Source of the DNA: Feifania hominis
GTDB taxonomy: Bacteria; Bacillota; Clostridia; Oscillospirales; Feifaniaceae
NCBI RefSeq assembly: GCF_014384765.1
Contig: NZ_JACRSP010000002.1
Span: 620,001 to 684,000, forward strand
DNA: 64,000 nucleotides
Reading direction: 5' to 3'
Positions 56,962 through 64,000 of this stretch are shown piece by piece (within the stretch, counting starts at the first letter, position 1; every line of letters begins with the position of its first letter). The position numbers were made by a program, and so were the translations under genes. The notes beneath the pieces are model-generated. The model was not told the origin of the DNA. It ran no database searches and saw nothing but the letters and a program-made list of their open reading frames with translations.

Positions 56962-58316
56962 CATTCGGTCTGTTCCGTGCGGACGGTGTAGACGGTCTTC
57001 CACTTGCCCGTGCGGTACTGGGCAAAGGAGATCAAAAAGTTTGCAAGCCAGCCGAACGGCACGGCAATCCACACCATGGCGACGCCGAAAACCGGTGCCA
57101 GCGCCGCGGCGGCCACAACCCGGATGAAGAGATTGACCATGTTGGCGATGGTGAACATCTTCATGTCCCCCGCGCCGCGCAGCAGACCGTCGACCACCAC
57201 CTTGAGGCCGAACAGAATATAGAACCAGCCGATGAACTTCAGAAATCCCGCGCCGGTCGCCAGGGCCACGGGCGTCGCGTCGCTGTCGAGGAACATCGAC
57301 ACAATCGGCATGTGAAAGAGTTCGAGCAGCACACAGCTGACCGCCGCAAAAAAGACGATCATGCCGACGGCCGCGCGGTAGCCCCGGCGTACCCGGTCAA
57401 TGCGCTGCGCGCCGATGTTCTGCGCCGTAAAGGAGGACAGGGCGTTGCCCACGCCCGTCATGGGAACGATGCACAGCTGTTCCACACGCATGGCCGCCGA
57501 GAAGCCCGCCAGCACCGACGAGCCGAAGCTGTTGACCACCGACTGCACGAGCATCATGCCAATGGAGACAGTCGACTGCTGTAAGATGGAGGGCAGGGCG
57601 ATGCGGGTCATGCGGCCGAGCTCCCCGCGGTGAAACAGGCGTGTACGCTGCGGGCAGAGGTGGCGCAGCTTCACCGCGAGCACCGCGAAAGAGAGCACAG
57701 CGCTGATGCCCTGCGCGATCAGCGTCGCCCAGGCCACGCCCGCGACCCCGAGGTGGAGCTGCGTGACCATGTAGATGTCGAGCACCACATTGAACACCGA
57801 AGAGAAGATCAGAAACGCAAGCGGAATGACCGATTTGCCCAGCGCGTTGAACGTCGAGGAGAGCACATTGTACATAAACAGAAACGGCAGCCCCAGAAAG
57901 TAGATGCGCAGATATTCCGCCGCCATCTCAAGGGCGTCCGCCGGCGTGCGCAGCAGGACCATTATCTGCCGCCCCAGGAGAAGCCCTCCAAGGCCGAGCA
58001 GCACGCTCAGCCCCAGAAAGGCTAGAAGCGCCGTTGTGACTGCCGTCTTCATGTCGGCGTACTGTTTCGCGCCGAAATAGCGGCTGATGATGACCGACGC
58101 GCCGATGCCGCCGCCGATGGCAACACAGATGAAGACGTTGGTCAGCGCGTAGCAGGCGCCGACCGCCGCGAGCGCCTGCTCGCCGACGTAGCGCCCGACG
58201 ATCGCGGAGTCGGCCATGGTGTAGAGCTGCTGAAAGAGATTGCCCGCGATGATTGGCAGCGCGAAGAGAATCAGCGCGTGAAGCGGTCTCTTTTGAATCA
58301 GATAGTCGTTGTTCAA
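56961..58316 (-). CDS. MATE-family efflux transporter
   Basis: 451 residues and 12 helices in two repeats. Start IIAGNLFQQLYTMADSAIVGRYVGEQALAAVG is the standard MATE N-terminus; the second half begins ALPSILQQSTVSIGMMLVQ. The TTG at 58316 follows GGGGGCG. It exports drugs or metabolites using an Na+ or H+ gradient. Confidence 0.95.
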   Translation of the reverse strand: MNNDYLIQKRPLHALILFALPIIAGNLFQQLYTMADSAIVGRYVGEQALAAVGACYALTNVFICVAIGGGIGASVIISRYFGAKQYADMKTAVTTALLAFLGLSVLLGLGGLLLGRQIMVLLRTPADALEMAAEYLRIYFLGLPFLFMYNVLSSTFNALGKSVIPLAFLIFSSVFNVVLDIYMVTQLHLGVAGVAWATLIAQGISAVLSFAVLAVKLRHLCPQRTRLFHRGELGRMTRIALPSILQQSTVSIGMMLVQSVVNSFGSSVLAGFSAAMRVEQLCIVPMTGVGNALSSFTAQNIGAQRIDRVRRGYRAAVGMIVFFAAVSCVLLELFHMPIVSMFLDSDATPVALATGAGFLKFIGWFYILFGLKVVVDGLLRGAGDMKMFTIANMVNLFIRVVAAAALAPVFGVAMVWIAVPFGWLANFLISFAQYRTGKWKTVYTVRTEQTE

Positions 58317-58392
58317 AGCGTGCGCCCCCTGTCAAAATTGCAAAACTGCTTTCTATGATAGGCCCCGCCGCCCGCTCTGTCAAGGTGGGCAC

Positions 58393-58426
58393 AAAAAACA
58401 GGCGCGGCCTTGGCCGCGCCTGTTTT
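58393..58426 (-). terminator. Terminator of gatB-gatC
   Basis: AAAACAGGCGCGGCC and GGCCGCGCCTGTTTT with a two-base centre and T-runs; 22 bp beyond the gatC stop. Confidence 0.9.
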
Positions 58427-58447
58427 CTTCTCTGATTGCCCAAGGCG

Positions 58448-59788
58448 TCAGGACGCCTTGGCCGCCTTTTTCTTCTCCCACATGGTGCAGATGACAAAGA
58501 ACGCAACCACAAGGGCAATGGCAATGATCGCGCCGATGAGCTTGTTCTGCATGATGAGGGCGATGAGCGTCGCAAAGGGGTTGACCGCGGTGGTGACGCC
58601 GACAGCCCCCTCGGGGAACGCGTAGTTGTTGGCCTTGGCAAGCGCCGTGATGGCCGGCGCAAAGTAGGACGCCGAGAAGAGCAAAAATGCCTGCATCACC
58701 GTGCCGGTGATGAGTGTGCGCACGAGATCCCCGTGGTGGAGCGCCGTGAACATGCACACATAGAACGCGCCGGCCGCGAGGTCAGCCGCGGGCAGCATGG
58801 AGTTGTAGGGCAGCACAGCCGCGAGCAGAATGGTGATCGGCACAAGCAGGATGCCTGCCGCGATTGTGGTCGGGTGTCCGAGAGTGATCGCGGAGTCCAT
58901 GCCGATGTAGAACGACTTGCCCGCAAAGCGCCGGTTCATCATGTCGCGCGCCGCGTTCGAGATCGGTACCATGCCCTCCATGAGGATCTTGACCATGCGC
59001 GGCAGAATCAGCATGACAGCGCCGAGCTGGATGCCGAGAGTGACAGCCTCTTTCGGGCCGTAGCCGACGAGAAACCCGAACAGCACGCCGAGCACAAAGC
59101 CGATGGTGGCCGGCTCGCCGAAGATGCCGAGACGGCGGCTGAGGGTCTCGGAGTCGGTCTTGATTTTATTAAAGCCCGGAATCTTGTTGTAGACCCACTC
59201 CATCGCAAGTCCCAGCGGCACAGAGGACACCGCATAGCCCTGCGGAATGGAGACGCCGGGGATGCCGATGACGCTCTGGACCTTGTCGGCCGCGAGGTCC
59301 GCCACTTTAAGCGACAGGGCCGCCTGCAGAGCCGCCGCGATAAAACCGTAGACGATGTTGCCCGTCAGGGTCGCAACCATGGCGCCGCAGAAAGCGTAGT
59401 GCCAGTAGTTCCAGATGTCGATGTTGACGGTCTTGGTGAGCTTTGTCGCCAGCATGATGACGTTGATGATGATGATAAACGGGATGATAAATGCGCCGAT
59501 TGAGGTGGAAAACGCGATGGCCGAGCCCACCGTCCAGCCCACGTCGATGTACTGCAGATTGAGATTGAACTTGTCAAGCAGCAGATTCGACGCCGGAACG
59601 AGGCACTCGAGCATGTAATTGGTGACCATGTTGACGCCGATGAAGCCGATGCCGATGGTCAGGCCTGCGCGGAAAGATTTTGCAAAGCCAAGTCGGAAGA
59701 TCAGGCCGATGATCATAATCATCAGCGGGATCATGATCTGAGAACCGAGATTGCTGATGCCTTCGAAGATGTTTTGAATAATCTCCAT
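58448..59788 (-). CDS. gatC: Galactitol-type PTS permease IIC
   Basis: 446 residues with about ten helices. GatC/SgcC-type stretches: GLTIGIGFIGVNMVTNYM, GWTVGSAIAFSTSIGAFIIP, IDIWNYWHYAFCGAMV and SFYIGMDSAITLGHPTTIAAGI. Transports galactitol, galactose or another sugar alcohol with phosphorylation. AGGAGAGAG precedes the ATG. 30 bp after gatB; IIA is missing. Confidence 0.93.
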   Translation of the reverse strand: MEIIQNIFEGISNLGSQIMIPLMIMIIGLIFRLGFAKSFRAGLTIGIGFIGVNMVTNYMLECLVPASNLLLDKFNLNLQYIDVGWTVGSAIAFSTSIGAFIIPFIIIINVIMLATKLTKTVNIDIWNYWHYAFCGAMVATLTGNIVYGFIAAALQAALSLKVADLAADKVQSVIGIPGVSIPQGYAVSSVPLGLAMEWVYNKIPGFNKIKTDSETLSRRLGIFGEPATIGFVLGVLFGFLVGYGPKEAVTLGIQLGAVMLILPRMVKILMEGMVPISNAARDMMNRRFAGKSFYIGMDSAITLGHPTTIAAGILLVPITILLAAVLPYNSMLPAADLAAGAFYVCMFTALHHGDLVRTLITGTVMQAFLLFSASYFAPAITALAKANNYAFPEGAVGVTTAVNPFATLIALIMQNKLIGAIIAIALVVAFFVICTMWEKKKAAKAS

Positions 59789-59818
59789 ACACTCTCTCCT
59801 TCTAAATGAATCCCTTTT

Positions 59819-60097
59819 CTACCCCTTTAATACGGACAGGATCTCTTCGGTCGTCTCCTCCTGTCCCATGCCGATGATGTAGCTCAGCGCCAGAATCATC
59901 GGAATGCCGTAGTCTCTCGACACCTTGACCGAGGTCACGATGAGATCGGCTCCATCGAGATGGGACTCGATCTCGTTGACGGTGCACTGCGCCAGTGTGA
60001 CGTCGACCCCATTGTCCCGCGCAATCTCCTTGATCTTCTCGCACAGAACCGTCGAGGTGGCAACGCCGCCCCCGCAGGCTACAATGACCTTTTTCAT
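59819..60097 (-). CDS. gatB: Galactitol-type PTS IIB component
   Basis: 92 residues. The phosphorylated Cys is in VIVACGGGVATSTVLCEKI near residue 8; the fold is the lactose/galactitol IIB type. GGGGGTGAT precedes the ATG at 60097. With gatC it makes a IIB-IIC pair needing a IIA supplied elsewhere. Confidence 0.93.
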   Translation of the reverse strand: MKKVIVACGGGVATSTVLCEKIKEIARDNGVDVTLAQCTVNEIESHLDGADLIVTSVKVSRDYGIPMILALSYIIGMGQEETTEEILSVLKG

Positions 60098-60459
60098 GCA
60101 ATCACCCCCTTTGTGCTGCCCGGCGGCCGACATATCCTTTTCCTGTGGTATGTATATGCCGCGCGCGGGCCGCCCATACATTACCGGTTCTGGTGTCGCC
60201 GTGACTCCGGCTTTTGACTCATCATACCATGTTCCATAAGAAAAAGCCACATTTTCGCTCGATCTTAGTGAGATTTGACCAAAACAGCAGAGAGCTTTTG
60301 TGAAAACCCCCCCGTTTCCGTACCGTTTTTCGTCACATTTTACGCAAAACAGTCGTTTGTTTCTAGTCAAGCGGGGGCGCTTGTGCTATAATTTTGAGAG
60401 AATACCCTTTTTTCAGTCTCTTTTTGTCATGCGTCAAACAGCAGAATCGAGGTGTCCAA
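60098..60459. other. Intergenic region between gatB and rnfC (divergent)
   Basis: 362 bp. On the gatB side there is a GC-rich inverted arrangement around 60149-60181 (ATGTAT...ATACAT) and a TATGAT box near 60221-60226 on the minus strand. The rest, rich in A and T, shows no gene. The plus-strand promoter is listed separately. Confidence 0.45.
60364..60392 (+). promoter_or_regulatory. Extended -10 promoter of the rnf operon
   Basis: TAGTCA at 60364-60369 (weak -35) and TGCTATAAT ending at 60392, 17-bp spacer with a TGn extension; 67 bp before rnfC. Confidence 0.6.
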
Positions 60460-61782
60460 ATGGCAGATACATTCCGGGGAGGCATCCATCCCGAATACCG
60501 TAAGGATGCGACGTCCGGCCTCTCCATCGAGATATTGCCGCCGCCTGCGCGGCTCTACTTTCCCGTTTTACAGCACATCGGCGCCCCCTGCGAGCCGGTC
60601 TGCAAGGTCGGCGACCGCGTCGCCGTAGGGCAGTGCATCGCCGACAGCGACGCGCCTGTCTCAAGCCGCATTCACAGCTCGGTCTCGGGCAGGGTCGTCT
60701 CCATTGAGCCCCATCTTCACCCGAACGGCCAGAGAGTGCTCACCATCGTCGTCGAAAACGACTTTGAGGACCGCGAGCGCTTTCCCCTGCCGCCCCACAC
60801 CGACAGCGACCCTCTGCCGGACGCCCGGCAGACCATCGAGCTGATGCACGCCGCCGGCATTGTCGGCATGGGCGGCGCGGGCTTTCCCGCGCACGTCAAG
60901 CTCTCCTCCGCCGCGGGCAAGGTCGACACGCTGCTCATCAACGGCGCCGAGTGCGAACCCTATCTCACAAGCGATCACCGGCTCATGCTCGAGCACCCTG
61001 AGCTCATCATCGGCGGCGCGCAGATTCTGCGGCGGTGTCTGGGGCTCTCGCGCGCGACCATCTGCGTGGAGGACAACAAAAAGGACGCCATCGCCGCGCT
61101 GCACAACCTCGTTGTGAGCGACCACTCCATTCAGATTGCCGTGCTCAAGACCAAGTACCCCCAGGGCGGAGAAAAGCAGATCATCAAAGCCGTCACCGGC
61201 CGCGAGGTCCCCTCGGGCAAGCTGCCCGTCGACGCGGGGTGCGTGGTGTTCAATGTGGACTCGGTGGCCTCTCTCTGCCGTGCGTGGCGCTTTGGTCAGC
61301 CCGTTGTCTCCCGTATCGTGACCGTCGCGGGGCCCGCGATTGCAAAGCCCTCCATGTTCTCCGTGCGCATCGGGACACCGTTCTCCCATGTCATTGAGCA
61401 GGCGGGCGGCTTTCGCAAGGACCCGGTCAAGGTCATCATGGGCGGCCCGATGATGGGAATTCCCCAGTACTCGCTGGACGCCCCCGTCATCAAGACCACC
61501 TCCGGCATCCTCGGCATCACCCGACGTGAGACCCGGGAGGCCGACCACCCGAGCTGCATTCACTGCGGGCGGTGCGTGCGGGCCTGCCCGATGCACCTGA
61601 TGCCGAATTACCTCGCTCTGTACGCCGCGGCCGACCGCCTTGACGAGTGCGAGCGCCTCGGCATCATGGACTGCATCGAGTGCGGCTCCTGCTCCTATGT
61701 CTGCCCCGGCCGGATGCATCTGGTCGCGCAGTTCAAAGTCAAAAAGAACCTGATCGCCGAGCGCCGCCGCGCCGGGCGATGA
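60460..61782 (+). CDS. rnfC: Rnf electron-transport complex subunit C
   Basis: 440 residues. An N-terminal flavodoxin-like/SLBB region (GAPCEPVCKVGDRV, GMGGAGFPAHVK, GAECEPYLTSDH) and two iron-sulfur clusters at the C-terminus (CIHCGRCVRACP and CIECGSCSYVCPGR). RnfC is the NADH-side subunit. GAGGTG lies upstream of the ATG at 60460. First gene of the ion-pumping ferredoxin:NAD+ oxidoreductase operon. Confidence 0.97.
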   Translation: MADTFRGGIHPEYRKDATSGLSIEILPPPARLYFPVLQHIGAPCEPVCKVGDRVAVGQCIADSDAPVSSRIHSSVSGRVVSIEPHLHPNGQRVLTIVVENDFEDRERFPLPPHTDSDPLPDARQTIELMHAAGIVGMGGAGFPAHVKLSSAAGKVDTLLINGAECEPYLTSDHRLMLEHPELIIGGAQILRRCLGLSRATICVEDNKKDAIAALHNLVVSDHSIQIAVLKTKYPQGGEKQIIKAVTGREVPSGKLPVDAGCVVFNVDSVASLCRAWRFGQPVVSRIVTVAGPAIAKPSMFSVRIGTPFSHVIEQAGGFRKDPVKVIMGGPMMGIPQYSLDAPVIKTTSGILGITRRETREADHPSCIHCGRCVRACPMHLMPNYLALYAAADRLDECERLGIMDCIECGSCSYVCPGRMHLVAQFKVKKNLIAERRRAGR

Positions 61783-61802
61783 CTGGATTGGAAGTGAAAC
61801 CC

Positions 61803-62771
61803 GTGGAACAAAAACTCACCGTGACCAGCGCCCCGCATGTGCGCCACCCGGACAGCACGCGCGGCATCATGGTCGACGTGCTCATCGCACTGACGCCGGC
61901 GCTGATCTTCTCGGTCTATCTGTTCGGCCTGCGTGCGCTGGGCCTTGTCGCCGTCAGCGTCACAAGCTGCGTGCTCTTTGAGTACCTCTACCGGAAACTG
62001 CTCAAAAAGTCAAACGACATCGGCGACTTCTCGGCGGCCGTCACCGGGCTGCTGCTGGCGCTGAATCTGCCGGTCGGCGTGCCCTACTGGCTGCCGGTCA
62101 TCGGCGCTTTCTTCGCCATTGTGGTGGTCAAGCAGCTCTACGGCGGCATCGGCCGCAACTTTGTCAACCCCGCGCTCGCGGCGCGCGTGTTTCTGATGCT
62201 CTCCTGGCCGAGCCTGATGAGCAGCTTTGTCCACCCGGTGTTCAGCCCCTTTGCCCACATTGGCGCCGATGCGGTCTCCTCCGCGACGCCTCTCGCCGTG
62301 CTGAAAGCGGGCGGCACGCCCGATGTGACCCTCTTTGAGCTGCTGCTCGGCCACTACGCCGGCTGCATCGGCGAGACCTCGGCGGTGCTGCTGATGGCAG
62401 GCGGGCTGTATCTGCTCTACCGGCGGGTCATCTCCTGGCAGATTCCCGTCAGCTTTCTCGGCACGGTGGCGCTCATCAGCTTTCTCACCGGCGGCGCGGA
62501 CCCTGTAAACGCCATGCTCACCCAGCTGCTCTCGGGCGGTCTCATGCTCGGCGCCATTTTCATGGCGACCGACTACACGACCTCGCCCTGCACCGGCGTC
62601 GGAAAGCTGATCTTCGGCGTCGGCTGCGGGCTGATCACCGTGTTTATCCGGCGCTTCGGCGGCTATGCCGAGGGCGTCAGCTTTGCCATACTGCTGATGA
62701 ATCTGATGGTCTGGTTCATTGACAAGTACACAAGACCCCGAAAGTTTGGAGGCGCCGCACATGGAAAATAA
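61803..62771 (+). CDS. rnfD: Rnf electron-transport complex subunit D
   Basis: 322 residues and about nine helices. The FMN-binding threonine motif SSATPLAVLK (S/T-x-AT) and VKQLYGGIGRNFVNPALAARVF are conserved in RnfD/NqrB. The GTG at 61803 is preferred because GGAAGTG lies just before it and gives the usual start (VEQKLTVTSAPHVR); the ATG at 61779 would overlap rnfC and has no site. Overlaps rnfG by 11 bp. Confidence 0.95.
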   Translation: MEQKLTVTSAPHVRHPDSTRGIMVDVLIALTPALIFSVYLFGLRALGLVAVSVTSCVLFEYLYRKLLKKSNDIGDFSAAVTGLLLALNLPVGVPYWLPVIGAFFAIVVVKQLYGGIGRNFVNPALAARVFLMLSWPSLMSSFVHPVFSPFAHIGADAVSSATPLAVLKAGGTPDVTLFELLLGHYAGCIGETSAVLLMAGGLYLLYRRVISWQIPVSFLGTVALISFLTGGADPVNAMLTQLLSGGLMLGAIFMATDYTTSPCTGVGKLIFGVGCGLITVFIRRFGGYAEGVSFAILLMNLMVWFIDKYTRPRKFGGAAHGK

Positions 62772-63444
62772 GACACTGGAACGGGTGCAGGCCGCATCTC
62801 CGGCGGAGGTCAAACACCCGAGAAAGCGGCGTCCCGCACGCGGCGGCCAAACGGATGCTCTGGGTTCGCTTCGCGCGCTTTGGAAGCGCAGCGAGCCGCT
62901 TCGTCTGAGCTGTCTGCTCGGCGGAATCACCTTTGTGGTGGCTCTTCTGCTGGGCATTGTAAACGCCGTCACCGCCGGCCCCATCGCTCAGCACGCCGAG
63001 CAGCGCAAGCAGGCCGCGCTCACCGAGGTCTTCCCGGAAGCTGACCGCTTTGCCGTCGTGGACATCGATCTTCCGCGCTCCGTCAGCGAAATCCGCTCTG
63101 TCTACGCGGGCGACGAGCTTCTCGGCTACGGTGTGAGCGCCGCGGCGAACGGCTTCGGCGGTGAGATCGAGATGCTCGTCAGCGTCGACGCGCAGGGGCA
63201 GGTCGCCGGTGTGTCGGTGCTGAAGCTCTCCGAGACGCCGGGCGTCGGCACCAACGCTGCGGCGGAGCAGCAGCTCGCCCTCTACAACGGAAAATCGGGT
63301 ACCATCATCACCGAGAAGATCACCCACAATCAGCCAAACGAGGTCCTTGCCGTCAGCGGCGCGACCATCACGTCAAAGGCGATCACCGAGGGCGTCAACG
63401 CCGCTCTCGAAGCGGTTCGCCTCGCCGGCAGGGAGGTGTCGTGA
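62761..63444 (+). CDS. rnfG: Rnf electron-transport complex subunit G
   Basis: 227 residues. A basic N-terminal tail longer than usual (about 45 residues) precedes the membrane helix (about 47-70), then the FMN-binding domain with SGATITSKAI, where Thr carries the flavin. PGVGTNAAAEQQ is also diagnostic. GGAGG before the ATG at 62761. Confidence 0.95.
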   Translation: MENKTLERVQAASPAEVKHPRKRRPARGGQTDALGSLRALWKRSEPLRLSCLLGGITFVVALLLGIVNAVTAGPIAQHAEQRKQAALTEVFPEADRFAVVDIDLPRSVSEIRSVYAGDELLGYGVSAAANGFGGEIEMLVSVDAQGQVAGVSVLKLSETPGVGTNAAAEQQLALYNGKSGTIITEKITHNQPNEVLAVSGATITSKAITEGVNAALEAVRLAGREVS

Positions 63445-63445
63445 C

Positions 63446-64000
63446 ATGAGAACGGAACATACCGGAAAGCCAGGCAGAAAGCCGTCTTCGAACGCTGCGC
63501 TGCTGCGCCAGCTCGCAAACGGCGTGATCTATGAGAATCCGACACTGGTGCAGCTGCTCGGCATGTGCCCGACACTCGCCACGACCACCTCGATTGCAAA
63601 CGGTCTCGGCATGGGTCTTGCGGCGACGGCGGTTCTCATCTGCTCAAACATTGTCATCTCGGCGCTGCGGCGCCTGATTCCCTCCAAAATCCGCATTGCG
63701 GCCTATGTTGTCATCATCGCGGGGTTTGTCACAGCGGTCGATCTGCTGCTTCAGGCCTTTCTGCCCGGGCTGTCGAGCTCGCTCGGGCTCTTCATTCCGC
63801 TGATTGTTGTCAACTGCATCATCCTCGCGCGCGCCGAGGCGTTCGCCTCGAAAAACCCCGTCGGCAAGTCGGCGGTGGACGGGCTCGCCATGGGGCTCGG
63901 CTTCACGCTTGCGCTCGTCGTTCTCTCGGCGGTGCGCGAGCTGCTCGGGGCCGGCACGCTCTTCGGCGTGCACGTGTTCGGCGAGGGCTTCAAGCCCGCT
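63446..64000 (+). CDS. rnfE: Rnf electron-transport complex subunit E (partial, 3' end outside window)
   Basis: 185 residues to the edge. The family motif IYENPTLVQLLGMCPTLATTTS is present with the conserved Cys in helix 1, followed by FIPLIVVNCIILARAEAFA, where the second Cys is located. Two-cysteine RnfA/E-type subunits hold an Fe atom in the membrane. GGGAGG precedes the ATG, two bases after rnfG. rnfA and rnfB would follow in the usual order. Confidence 0.95.
   Translation, partial: MRTEHTGKPGRKPSSNAALLRQLANGVIYENPTLVQLLGMCPTLATTTSIANGLGMGLAATAVLICSNIVISALRRLIPSKIRIAAYVVIIAGFVTAVDLLLQAFLPGLSSSLGLFIPLIVVNCIILARAEAFASKNPVGKSAVDGLAMGLGFTLALVVLSAVRELLGAGTLFGVHVFGEGFKPA

Noticed and set aside
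60149..60181. Operator for the galactitol operon
   Set aside because: The ATGTAT/ATACAT arms have a bulge and lie far from a clear promoter; too weak to list as a site.

Overview
The window is GC-rich, single-contig bacterial DNA with dense coding on both strands, strong GGAGG-type ribosome binding sites and frequent GTG/TTG starts. The gene set points to an anaerobic, endospore-forming-lineage Clostridia, probably Oscillospiraceae-like: Rnf complex genes in the order C-D-G-E, clostridial 4-hydroxybutyrate dehydrogenase, SpoVAE, DUF896/YnzC, DUF6514 behind a c-di-GMP-I riboswitch, a galactitol-type PTS and no outer-membrane genes. The taxonomic call is inference. No transposase, integrase, phage gene, rRNA or CRISPR array is visible.

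Layout. 0-8 kb: envelope glycan genes (end of a WecA/TagO-like transferase, UDP-GlcNAc 2-epimerase), an unrecognised three-gene small-protein operon, a YfcE-type phosphoesterase, nth, glyA and rarA. 8-13 kb: HtrA protease, an AT-rich islet with an XRE regulator, then a compact module of a class M sirtuin, a zinc-type macrodomain and a divergent MBL-fold protein facing an HxlR regulator. 13-31 kb: mostly housekeeping genes: a VanY-like carboxypeptidase, a metallophosphoesterase, the minus-strand run recQ, arsC-like, DUF896, tex, CPBP protease, FAD/Rieske oxidoreductase, an NhaC antiporter, cca, a radical SAM gene, 4-hydroxybutyrate dehydrogenase, a DEDDh exonuclease with deoD and deoB, and a Cdd1/DUF503/ThpR run.

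31.8-45.8 kb is the most distinctive block. It holds dgoA-dgoK, a complete branched-chain-amino-acid-type ABC importer, two unusual DapA-superfamily enzymes that lack the canonical catalytic tyrosine, a D-2-hydroxyacid dehydrogenase and a 955-residue BTAD-ATPase-TPR regulator. Next come a c-di-GMP-I riboswitch with a small DUF6514-like protein and an SDR oxidoreductase. A shared 8-bp box (TCACCAGG and its complement) occurs at the dgoA start region and in the importer leader. I infer a sugar-acid or related hydroxy/keto-acid uptake and breakdown locus; the substrate is not shown by the sequence.

45.9-60 kb: tRNA-fMet and tRNA-Leu(UAA), spoVAE, a 111-bp tandem repeat array, a DUF975 protein, metG-tatD, then an ATP-grasp/PHP/polysaccharide deacetylase operon running into a membrane protein, a YfbR-like nucleotidase and two tandem HAD phosphatases, then a MATE exporter and gatB-gatC. 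60.4 kb to the end: the Rnf operon, cut off inside rnfE. The repeat family of the 46.8-kb array also occurs in opposite orientation at 31.5 kb.
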